A stretch of DNA of 64,000 nt from Prosapia bicincta. Lineage: Eukaryota > Arthropoda > Insecta > Hemiptera > Cercopidae. The notes under the pieces are model-generated. The model worked only from the letters and a program-made list of their open reading frames with translations. It had not been told where the DNA came from and made no database searches. The position numbers and the translations under genes are program-made. The stretch spans positions 334,326,320-334,390,319 of the forward strand of contig JBAIZL010000002.1 in NCBI GenBank assembly GCA_036971475.1. Direction: 5' to 3'. Positions 9,540 to 19,236 of the stretch are shown piece by piece. The stretch's first letter is position 1. Every line of letters begins with the position of its first letter.

Positions 9540-12280
9540 ACCCCTTCTCGCTATCTCTCCCAGACAGGCATTTATTGCATATATTTCGGCTGAAAGACAG
9601 AGGTATGCCTCCCCAAGGAAAAAACTAGTTTTACCCTTGGGTTTTTACAATACCAGCTCCAGTGCCGAAGTCCATCTTGGAGCCATCTGTGTACCAGATC
9701 TGAGCTCTCGATGTTACTGACCCTGACTATTCCATCATAGTTTGGTGGGCAAGGTCAGGTCCAAACGTCCGAGTAATGTGGTCACTGCCCATTTCCAAGA
9801 CGGGTTCTTTGACCACCCACTCGATACTCATATGTCCCAAAACATCTGGGAGATTAGCCCAGTTGTTCGAGGTACGCAATCTCCATGCCGCCAGCCTCGC
9901 CTCTCCCCTAAGGACAAGCTTAAGAGGATGGAGGTTAAAAGCATTACTTCCATTGCTGCACCAGGTGTAGTTGACATCGCTCCCAGTGTGCACAGACAGG
10001 CCAATCTCTGGATAGAGCTCAGTTGAGCTCTTGTCTGTGTCTGGTTGGCCTTTGTCCACCACAGCAGAGCTCCATAGGTAATCATAGGTCTTATCACCCT
10101 CAGATACATCCAGTGCATCATTGATGGCTTCAGTCCCCATTTCTTACCCACCATTCTTCTCACTGTCATCAGGGCCCTTTTGGCCCTGTTAACTGTCCTC
10201 TCAAGATGTGGGTTCCAGGTGAGTTTAATGTTCAGAGTAACTCCCAGGTACTTCACCTCCCCCACAAACTCAAGGTATTCACCAAACAAGCGAGGCATCC
10301 TGGTCGTCAGATCTCTTTGCTGTCTGGTGAAGTTAATAAGAGCAGTCTTTTTCGGATTTACCCTAAGGTTCTCCTTATTACACCACTCTTCAATCAGTCG
10401 TAGAGGATTTCTGATTACCTCAAGGACTGTATCAGGGAATCTGCCCAGGATCAGAACTATGTCGTCCGCATATCCCAGACAGAAGTACCCCTGTTCATTC
10501 AGGAGTTCAATAAGGTTGTCAACCACTAGGCACCACAACAGAGGAGAGTGAACCCCCCCCCCCTGCCCTGTGCACAGCCCAGACTTGTCTCCGCCCTTCT
10601 GACCTCCCCTGCCACCTCTACAGAAATGCTTCTGTTTGTTAACATGGAACTTATCCAGTCACAAGTGGTCGCATCCACTCTATGACGTCTTGCACCATTT
10701 ACCATCGTCTCCACTGAGGGGTTATTGAAAGCCCCTTCAATGTCTCCACTGAGGGGTTATTGAAAGCCCCTTCAATGTCGAGGAAGGCACCAATGGCACA
10801 ACCTTTCTTAGCGATCATTTGCTCTATCCTACCAACCACTTGATGGAGAGCTCCCTCGCAGGATTTCCCAGGTTGATAAGCATACTAGTTCCAATGCAGT
10901 GGTTTTATTGCCAAAGCACCCCCCCCTCCTAATATGCCTATCAACCAGTTTTTCAAGTCCCTTAAGAACAAATGACATGGGAGTAATAGGTCTGTATCCT
11001 TTCCCTTCCGATTGGTTACCGGTGGGCTTAGGTATAAAGACCACCTTACTAGATTTCCAGGCTGTCGGCACATGCCCTAGAGCAATGCTTAGCCTGTATA
11101 ATTTAGTAAGTACCAGCACCAGCATATCCATTCCCTGCTATAGCAGCACAGGATGGATCCCATCTGGACCTGGAGATTTGTAGGGTTTAAATGTGGCTAT
11201 AGCCCATCTTACCCTTTGTGGAGTTACTATCCTCCTTGCCACTTCCCAATCTTCCCTCTTACCACGTCTTGTGGAGGGTTTGGCAACTGGTTCAGTGTCT
11301 GCTCCCCCAAGTTTCCTCAGAGTACTGCAAGGGAAATGTGTTCTGATTAATTCTTCCACAGTTTCCCCTGCAGTTATTGTTATATTTCCCAATGGGGTTC
11401 TTAGCATCCCCACCGGGTTAACTGGGTCCTTAGAGAGCACTTTATGCAGTTGTGCCCCTTCCCGAGTTTTGTCAATCTCTTGACAAAACTCCTTCCAGGA
11501 CTTCCTGCGTGCTTCTCCAATTGCCCTGTTGTATTCAGTTAGTGTTTTCCTATACTGGTCCCACTCCCCGTTCTTTTTTGCTCTATTAAAGAGTCTCCTG
11601 GTGGTCTTCCGAAGTTTGGCTAGCTTCTTATTCCACCATGACGGATCCCCTACTTTTCTCCCCTCACTGAGAGGGCAGTTATCAGTAAAGGATTCTACTA
11701 TAGCCTCGCCAACCAATGTGACAGAGTCTTCTAGCTCTCTCCTCCCACCATACTCCAATCCAGCCTCAATCCGAACACCCAGGTCCCTCCTGTAAGAGTC
11801 CCAGTCTGTTCTTCTTGGATCCCTGGTTGGCCGAAGCATGGCTGGATTGAGGGAGATATCATACCTAATATGTCTGTGGTCAGAAGAAGACGGTTCATCC
11901 GACACATGCCAATTTAGTACATACCTAGCCATCTGGTTCGATGCCACCATAATGTCCAAGACCTCCCGTCTGGCCCTGGTGACAAACGTCGGCTCTTCCC
12001 CCTGATTTAAGACTAGTAAATTCTTAGAGCTAAGATAAGCTAAAAGTTCCTCACCTCTAGTGTTGGTACCTGTACTTCCCCACGAAGTGTGATGGGAGTT
12101 AGCATCCATCCCCACCAGCAGCTCCTCATCCACAGCCCTGCAGTGCTCGACCAGCCTCCTCAGCTCTTGTGTTGGTAGAGCCCCCGCGTAGTCAAAGGGA
12201 AGATATGCCGTGGCCAGGTTCAGCCTCCTCATCCTCCCCTCCGCCCGCAGCTCCACCATCACTGCTATCAAGTCCCTGCA
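9540..12280 (-). pseudogene. LINE ORF2: endonuclease, reverse transcriptase, RNase H (frameshifted)
   Basis: Endonuclease (12271-11138): catalytic GMDANSHHTSWGS, then VLDIMVAS and SSSDHRHI. The linker ends YKSPGPDGIHPVLL, the usual lead-in to RT. RT continues in other frames: VVFIPKP and GYRPIT near 11040-10960, then GYADDIVLI at about 10480-10455, and RT thumb to about 9830. RNase H opens with WYTDGSK near 9690 and SAEIYAINACLGEIARRG near 9590-9530, then stops. At least four frame changes and a 35-bp tandem duplication show it is dead. Confidence 0.88.
10708..10777. repeat. 35-bp perfect tandem duplication inside the LINE RT
   Basis: TCTCCACTGAGGGGTTATTG and the 15 bases after it occur twice, at 10708-10742 and 10743-10777, with no difference. 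Since 35 is not a multiple of 3 it shifts the RT frame. The identity of the two units shows the duplication is recent relative to other decay. Confidence 0.95.
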
Positions 12281-12635
12281 GCAGAAATCCGTTAGTACAA
12301 AAGTCCGTTAGTAAAGAAAGCGTGCTCAACTCTACAGCCATTTCACTGGTTTCTGCAGTCGGCAGCTTGGTAGCCGTCCCCGCACCCCCAGTGGTGGTTG
12401 CCGTTGACACATCTGCTACAGACTCACGATATGCCGTCTCATTGGCTCCCGCTGTCTGTGCAGTCTCAAAATCAATTTTTGTATTAGTCTGGTCCATTAA
12501 CTTCTTATAAGTATGGGGGAAAGAACGGTCAACCAGAGCAGAGCCCCCACTGCCCTGGCAAGACAACATACAATGTGGTTTTGTCCGGTTCCTCAAGGGG
12601 ATCGTGTGGGACTTCATTTTATACCCTGCAGCCAT
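12192..12635 (-). pseudogene. LINE ORF1 remnant fused to the endonuclease by a deletion
   Basis: 147 codons on the minus strand, starting near a Met at 12635. It is Thr/Ala/Ser-rich, with no CCHC knuckles. At about 12290-12270 the sequence runs from ORF1 into the endonuclease (FCCRDLIAVMVELRAEGR in the endonuclease frame). The ORF1 knuckle region and the first part of the endonuclease are therefore missing, most simply through an internal deletion. Confidence 0.55.
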
Positions 12636-13120
12636 TCATTAATCGGCACGATGCCTTCCACCTTGGATTGGGTATTCAGTCACTGACCTTGAAGCCTACC
12701 CCAAGTTCAGGACATTATTAACTGTTGCTCTTGGAGCGAACAGCCTGCTTAACTCTCTTTTGTTACAACTGTGTCATTAGGGTAGTTTCCCGCCCATACT
12801 TCACTGCCGCATTGCCCTTGGTTCACCTGAGAGGTGAGAGTAGCATTGTGAGGATTTAATTCCCAACTACCCCAGTCCCCATTCAGAGCAGTTATTTCTA
12901 CCACACCCAACCGGTTGACTGACGAGGAGGGATAATTCCTCACCTTTGAACCATTGCCTTGGTCCGGGTCTGCTTATTCAGAAACCTTCCGGAATCCTTA
13001 TTCACAAGTAGCCTACATATCTGTAGGCCGTTCCACTATCCGCCACCCGTGGACCCGCCCGGTTGCTCAGGCCAGCTATCCGGGAGATTCTATGTAATCT
13101 CAAGGAAGTGTTCCAGTCAA

Positions 13121-13412
13121 GACATATTTCAAATATATAAATATTTCATTTTTATTTAAGTGATGGGTTTCACATTTATTTAGTTTAAGTATGATTTAAT
13201 TAGATTCATGTACAGTTTTTGTGCTTAGTTTGCATGCATTTTCTTTGTATAACAAGGATTGTGGTAATATTTTTCCGTGGATTTGGTCACGGTAAAGTAA
13301 TTGCAAGCACAAAAGCAAATGAAGCAGCAGTATAAACGATCCTAGTGTTCTACATGGCATGTCATCAGATTTTGTACATGAATTAAACGATATACAGTAT
13401 TGTTAAACTGCA
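13121..13412. other. intron 3, short unassigned stretch
   Basis: AT-rich; nothing recognised between the LINE and the tandem repeat. Confidence 0.4.
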
Positions 13413-13890
13413 ATGAAAAATAGAAAATTGTGGGTACCATTAAACTAAGGGAAATTGAGGATACAGCCTCTCCGTCAATGTCTTCTATTTGTTCCACTAG
13501 TAGGAAGAAAGTGGCGGTTATTTGTTTTTTACTTCTACTACCCTACATAATAATGTTATGAATATTTTGTAAAAGGAATGAAAAATGGAAAACTGGGTAG
13601 CATTAAACTGAGGGAAATGGAGGATACAGTCTGTCCATCAATGTTTTCTATTTGTTTGACTAGTAGGAAGAAAGTGGTAGTTACTTGTTTTTACTTCTAC
13701 TACCCTACATAATAATGTTATGAATATTTTGTAAAAGGAATGAAAAATGGAAAACTGGGTAGCATTAAACTGAGGGAAATGGAGGATACAGTCTGTCCAT
13801 CAATGTTTTCTATTTGTTTGACTAGTAGGAAGAAAGTGGTAGTTACTTGTTTTTACTTCTACTACCCTACATAATAATGTTATGAATATT
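13413..13890. repeat. three-unit tandem repeat, about 162 bp each
   Basis: Units begin with ATGAAAAAT at 13413, 13578 and 13740. Units 2 and 3 are nearly identical and unit 1 is more diverged. Each contains ACTAGTAGGAAGAAAGTGG and CTACCCTACATAATAATG. The pattern fits one old and one recent duplication. No coding potential is seen. Confidence 0.92.
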
Positions 13891-14274
13891 TGATATGAAT
13901 GGAAGATCTGCATTTGTCAGTTGCATAGATCAACAAGTAATATCAAACATGCAATGTTTATCTTTAATGAGCAATTGACATTTGTAACACTTGTGATATT
14001 TGAAAATTCAATGATGTTGCAGCTATGACATTGCCTTTTTTCCTCTAAAACATTTTAATTATTATTTTCTTAAAACTCAATATTTTACTGAATTTAACAT
14101 AATTTTGTCAACTTGTTAAAATTATCAAATTTTAATCTGATTAATACCATTTTGATTTCTTTCATTAGTTTTTTCTCAGGTAACCTTTTGGATTTTGTTA
14201 ATTTATGATTGTAATATTTTTATTTGTATTTTTGAATTTATATTTGGTATGATGATTATAACTTCATTTTCTAG
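13891..14274. other. intron 3, 3' end
   Basis: AT-rich; no feature beyond the polypyrimidine tract and acceptor of exon D. Confidence 0.4.
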
Positions 14275-14363
14275 ACTGTTGACTTGTCAAGTGTAGATGC
14301 AAGTGAAGATGACAAAATTTTGGCGATGATGACTCAATCGACCTTCGACTATGATCCTTCAAA
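14275..14363 (+). CDS. RBBP6: RBBP6 exon D: conserved acidic segment before the zinc knuckle
   Basis: Acceptor TTTTCTAG at 14267-14274, donor GTAAGT at 14364. The 29 codons contain DLSSVDASEDDKILAMMTQS followed by a YDP motif. This matches the family segment EANASEEDKIKAMMSQS...YDP in human RBBP6. It ends with two bases (AA) of a codon completed by the next exon to Asn. Confidence 0.93.
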
Positions 14364-14635
14364 GTAAGTTTTATTAAATATGATGTATAATTATAATAAG
14401 TTCAGTTAGATATGGTAAAGTTTGGTACCAGTTAGAGATTCATAAGTGTGTAAATTGTGGTTTCTCTTTCTTGAATATTGATTGTGAGATAAAAGCCAAA
14501 TCATGCTAAAAGAAAATTGTCACAATGACTAGAACAAACAAAAACGTTAAATTTAAGTACAGAAGCCAAAAAATCAATACCTTCACTTATAAAAATTTTA
14601 CTAAAAACAACTGTACATATGTTAGTATGTTACAC

Positions 14636-14870
14636 TTGCCTGTAGTAGCACTTACTTTTCTTAATAACGATCTGCCCCATTGTCAACTCAGACCATAACT
14701 CTGTTTAACTAGGACTGACTTTTTTACAGTCTGGTTTGACATTGGGACACATCTCCCAAAATGCCCGTCCTCAATAATCAAAAAAGTTAATGCTAATATA
14801 GGCAAATGTAACTTATGTACAAGTGTTTTTAGTTAAAAACTAGTACCTCAAGTGAGTATAGAATTAAATA
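14636..14870. repeat. inverted pair of PLE 3' tails
   Basis: 14733-14850 on + matches the PLE tail at 6540-6650 (GACATTGGGACACATCTCCC, ACTAGTACCTCA). 14636-14700 matches the same tail on the minus strand (GTAGTAGCACTTACTT, CCCCATTGTCAACTCAGAC). The two arms are separated by about 30 bases, so this is another tail-to-tail PLE arrangement, more decayed than the one at 4872. Confidence 0.65.
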
Positions 14871-15730
14871 AAATGAAAATTTTAAAGCTAACTGAAATAT
14901 GGCACGATCTTTAATTAAAAAATCCAGAAAGAGCAAGAACAAAATGTAGGAAGGTCAAGTTAATATTCCACTAAATATGCAAAAATGTAACATTTGCTTT
15001 TGTTTTCTAATCAATTAACATAGCCAACAACATTTTACCTTAATTAATCGGCATTGATTTAGAAACATTACATACCATATCCTCAAGACAAATTATAATC
15101 TATATTATTAAGACTCCGTGTAAAATGGAGAACAGGAGAGGGAGGTTCTATAGTTAATAGTTTTCATGTTATTTAGCACAAAATAATATTGCATTTTCTA
15201 GGGGGGCATTAAACAAATTCTGGGACTTGTGAGGATTTAAAATCTGAATCCCAAGTTACAGAAAAGTTTAAAATCTCTAATATAAGTCATCTAGAAGCTA
15301 CATAAAAAGTTTAAATCCAATGAAATTGTGTATAAATTAGCAAAGAAATGGACGGGGTGTAAATAAGATTCTGTCAGGGGAGATTACTAGAAGTTTGTAA
15401 CGTGAATAATTTTTGTAACATTAATTCTTAAGGAATTAATATTGCAGTATTTGTTACATAATTAAATAGTTGACCTGCAAAGTCAAAGGTTTAATTGAAA
15501 ATAAAAATTATGTGTTCATTAAATAATTTAAGGCACAAATGTTAATTTAAACAAATCAAACTTTACTTCATCAAAAAGAAATATATGTATATAGATTACA
15601 AAAATTACATTAGAAATACTACGCTACTTACAGACCTTACAACGTTTCCAGATTTAATATTTTTAATCACTTAAACAATAGTTTTTGACTATCTGAACTT
15701 TGAATTTAGTAAATTTGTTAAAACTTACTG
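14871..15730. other. intron 4, unassigned
   Basis: AT-rich. No coding similarity. From about 15600 it merges into a PLE-end relic that shares TATCTGAACTTTGAATTTAG-type sequence with 24115-24145. Confidence 0.4.
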
Positions 15731-15776
15731 AGACAGAACGTTTTCGATCGCTATGTGCCGATCTTCCTGAGATATT
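15731..15776 (-). ncRNA. decayed hammerhead motif, PLE family 3
   Basis: Read on the minus strand: CTCAGGA in place of CTGATGA (15771-15765), stem II GATCGG/CGATC (15763-15758 and 15750-15746), GAA intact (15745-15743), self-complementary stem III AACGTT (15742-15737), cleavage base C (15736), then TGTCT (15735-15731). The 5' strand of stem I is lost (AATAT instead of AGACA). It is the sister of the better copy at 24157-24202 and complements it, since each keeps the half that the other has lost. Confidence 0.5.
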
Positions 15777-17121
15777 TATCAGAACTTTACATGTTCTGAA
15801 TTTACTACATGATAGAAAAGAATTTATATTTTCCCTATTATTAAAAAGAAAATTAGCATTATCATGCCATCATTAGTTAAATTTTTCCATTTTGATCACT
15901 AAACTTCTTAATTTTAGGACTTAGCTGTGTTGTAACAAAACTGGTGTAGTTCCAAAGTTTCGAACACGGATTTTTAATTTATAAATTTACAACAATTTTT
16001 TTTAAATTTTGTTACATTTTGAAATGATTTCACGTTCGTTTTCTGAATCTGTTTTAATATGTAACATCACCAAAAATGATGTTGTAAGTTAAAAGTAGAG
16101 AAACCTTTTTAAATAAGAGAAACTAAAAGAAATTAAACTTGACAAGAGAGCAGTTTCATAAAAAAAATATTAACTACACAAAAACAATACTTAGCTTCAA
16201 AGAAAAGAATTGGTGGCAATAACTCATTTATATATTGCACATTACTGTTTAGGGCAACTTCTGAAGTCTTTATTTCTGATTATTAAGTTCAGACTAGGGC
16301 AAAATATATAAATAATTAGAAATACAAAATAATCGGTTTTAGCAATAGCATAAATAATAATTTCAAATTTTTTAATTATTTATTTTAGTAAAGCTATTAT
16401 ACATCGTTTTCAAATAATGAGAGACAGCCTATTAATCAACTGGCATTTTAATTAATATTTAATTTTTTTTTCAGGTTGATATATTTCATGGTGAATAAAA
16501 ACAATCACAGAAATATTATTATACAAAATTAAAGTATTTCCTTATTGCCTTTTATTTTTAAAAAAAACTTACAATTTTGATTTATCTGAGCGTAGTAATT
16601 TACCAATTCTAAATGTATATAATTTGACATAACTTCATACAATAACTTCCTTAGGTTTTAATCAATTTATCTTTATCTTTTATCAATCCCAATTGTCTAT
16701 AAAAACATGAAATTTAAACCTCAAATTTTCAATATTTAAATCGTTAACAAACCTTTTCATCTTTTTTTTTATAAACTCAGGTGTTTAATGGCAACAAAAA
16801 CAAACTCCCTTTTGCTTCTTTGTGATTATATTGTCTGTGCGCATGGTTTCTTTGCAATTGATCAGCAATAATGACCTTATTGGTATTTCACCAATTCTTT
16901 GGAATCAAAATTAAGTTCATAAACAATTATTGTGGTAAAAGGGTTTTGTGTTATTTTTCAGTTGCTAATGTATTACAAATTTTTTCTTTAGTATTTATTA
17001 TTTTCATAAGTTGTATAACATTCTTACCTTCTGTGTATAATCTTTTTAAACAATTTTTGGTAAACGTGCTAAAAACCTTCATACATTTACATAAACATAT
17101 CTTGTCTACAATACTCGTTAA
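15777..17121. other. intron 4, unassigned
   Basis: AT-rich with homopolymer runs; the open frame at 16871-17221 has no similarity I can name and runs into the MITE at 17122, so it is not called. Confidence 0.4.
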
Positions 17122-17724
17122 CCCTTCAATTAGCAACGATTTTAAAAATCATGGGAGCATTTTTAAAAAATGTGTACCCTTGTTATTTTTTCTTTATTTT
17201 TCTCTAATTTTTAAAATTTAGTAACATTTGTCATATATTTTTTCTTATCTACTTATTTTCTTATATATTAACCTAATTTTACCTGACGTTTACTGACAAT
17301 TACTTTGCTAAAAATAATCTGTTAATCTCTTTTGTTTGTAAAGCACCTATTCATTGCGAAATACCACACAATTTCAAAACTATCTGTAAACACATGGGAA
17401 AAACCATAGACTTAATTCATAAAAGAACTTCCTCATTATTCAATTGCCTATTCATTGTAAAATACCTTACAAACTTCAAAACCATTTGTAAATGCGTGGG
17501 AGAACCAATAAACTTTGGGAACAAAAGAATGTACTCTGTGTAGTATTTATTGTCCAGATAGTTGCAAATATTTAACATAGAATACAGCACAATACACAGG
17601 AAAACAAATTGTAAACATATGGCAATGCATATCTGAGAGAAATGGTAGTATGTACATACACGGGAATGCTTCCTCTGGCTGTAGCGCGATCTCACGTACT
17701 GGTATGTGAATGCTAATCAATGGG
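17122..17724. mobile_element. TTAA-flanked MITE (piggyBac-like), copy 1
   Basis: 603 bp between TTAA at 17118-17121 and TTAA at 17725-17728. Left end CCCTTCAATTAGCAACGA; right end, reversed, CCCATTGATTAGCATTCACA. Internal sequence CTGAGAGAAATGGTAGTATG and CGGGAATGC is shared with copies at 37080-37683 and 52281-53064. TTAA duplication and CCC-start ends are the piggyBac signature. No transposase. Confidence 0.82.
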
Positions 17725-18189
17725 TTAATTATAACATTAATACCATAGTAAAAGTCCTTTATTTTATATACATTATCTATTACTCATTTAATTTTTAAGC
17801 TAAAATTTAAAATCATGAACACAATTCTCTCTTTATTTTGCTGTAAAGCTTTAAATATTAATTCAGTTATATAATCTACAAAGTTATCCTAACAGTAGTG
17901 AAATTATTACGACACATTAATGGCACACATACCAACTCATTATACCAGATCCTGTGTTTAGTATAGATAAGTATATTATACATAGTTTGCTCATGAATTT
18001 GACATTTTCTAGACGAGTCAATCTAGCACCTAATATTTTTAAGAGTTTTGAAAATATTAAAATCACACACAGTTACACAATCATACTACTGTAATTTAAT
18101 AATAATTTAGACGGTAACTTGTTTCATGAATCATTGAGCTATGTGCTCAGATTGTTAGCAAAGCGAGCTCAGTGATTGTTTGTTTCTAG

Positions 18190-18304
18190 TTATTTGCGTA
18201 TTCGAGGTTCGTGTCAAGTAGGTGAAGTTCCTGCTTCGTATCGTTGCTTCAAGTGTCACCAGCCCGGACATTGGATAAAGGATTGCAAGCTTTCTAACTC
18301 TGCG
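18190..18304 (+). CDS. RBBP6: RBBP6 exon E: CCHC zinc knuckle
   Basis: Acceptor TTTCTAG at 18183-18189, donor GTGAGA at 18305. After the base that completes Asn, 38 codons encode PASYRCFKCHQPGHWIKDC, a CX2CX4HX4C zinc knuckle (joined residues 109-122). Zinc knuckles of this type bind single-stranded RNA or DNA; all four metal ligands are present. The exon ends in phase 0, directly continued by the exon at 33180 after the largest intron (14.9 kb). Confidence 0.95.
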
Positions 18305-18907
18305 GTGAGATTTCTAATTAGAGAAATATGAAAGTAGTTGAATTGGGTGTAATAGATTGATATTTTCTTACTTTATGCTATTTTCATTAAAGTTTCTTGA
18401 AAAAGAATACTCTTATTCTGAAAATGAATGGCTTTGGTGTAGTAGTTTGGTATAGACTATGTGAAATTAATTTGTATTTTTTTTTTGTTTTTTTTGCCTC
18501 ATCTGTATTTAAATGTATTTTGTCATGGGTCATGATAACTTGCTACTAACTTGTGCAATGTGTAAATTTACATACTAAATGTATAGTGCTACTAACATTT
18601 ACGTACTAAATTCAATGTGTAAATTTAATACGTAATTTTGTCTAAATTTTGATTGTTTTAAAAGTGTGATGATTTTGTACTGCTTTCCCAAGATCTGGGA
18701 TTAATTTTGATTCCGATTTCAACCCAGGAGCAACAGGTTTACTTGATATTAACTCATTGTGTACATTGATAATGCATGCATCTTCAAAATATAGTGCTCT
18801 TTTGTCCTTGATTACATAGACATTTCTAGAGTTTATCGACATTTTGTGACAGATCCGATATCCACATCTGGTACTTATTGAATAATATTAAAAACATTAA
18901 TTATATA
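18305..18907. other. intron 5, 5' part, unassigned
   Basis: A 66-codon minus-strand frame at 18642-18842 has no similarity that I recognise and no second support. The rest is AT-rich. Confidence 0.4.
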
Positions 18908-19071
18908 CAGTAGAGTCTCGATAATTTGAGGTAGATGGGACCGAGACCCCCTCGGATTACATGGAAATACGTTCCTGTGCATTAAAAAAATAGGTGTTTT
19001 AATGAACCCTAATACAGTATTATAATTAAAAATGTACAAAATCAGTTTACAGAACTTTATATGGGCTTTCA

Positions 19072-19222
19072 TTGAAAGCCCGACTCATTTCCTTTCCATA
19101 CTGTATTAATATAAACATATCTTGGAAGCCTGACTCATACTGTATTGATATGAACATTTCTATGAAGCCCGACTTATTTGTTTGCATACTGTATGGCTAT
19201 AAACATTTTTGGGAGCCCAATT
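19072..19222. repeat. three subterminal repeats of about 45 to 60 bp in the pogo element
   Basis: GAAGCC(T/C)GACT(C/T)AT and then CATACTGTAT...ATAAACAT recurs three times, starting near 19076, 19126 and 19165, plus a partial fourth (GGGAGCCCAATTCGT) at 19210. Repeated subterminal motifs in DNA transposons often bind transposase; that role is inferred. Confidence 0.75.
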
Positions 19223-19236
19223 CGTCATTTTCTTTT

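Larger units (their letters stand above)
9526..13120 (-). mobile_element. LINE (I/Loa-like, with RNase H), decayed
   Basis: A GC-rich island in AT-rich DNA. Read on the minus strand it gives, in order, ORF1 remains, an AP endonuclease, a reverse transcriptase with YADD and an RNase H start. The 5' boundary near 13120 is judged from base composition. The 3' end is cut inside RNase H at about 9526, where PLE sequence begins. No target duplication was found. The presence of RNase H points to the I/Loa side of the jockey-I group rather than R1 or jockey; subfamily is uncertain. Confidence 0.85.

Noticed and set aside
12169..12510. Plus-strand 113-codon Ser/Pro-rich frame
   Set aside because: It is the opposite strand of the LINE ORF1 remnant.
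13413..13890. CRISPR-like array
   Set aside because: The units are 160-bp direct duplications without spacers, in eukaryotic intron DNA.
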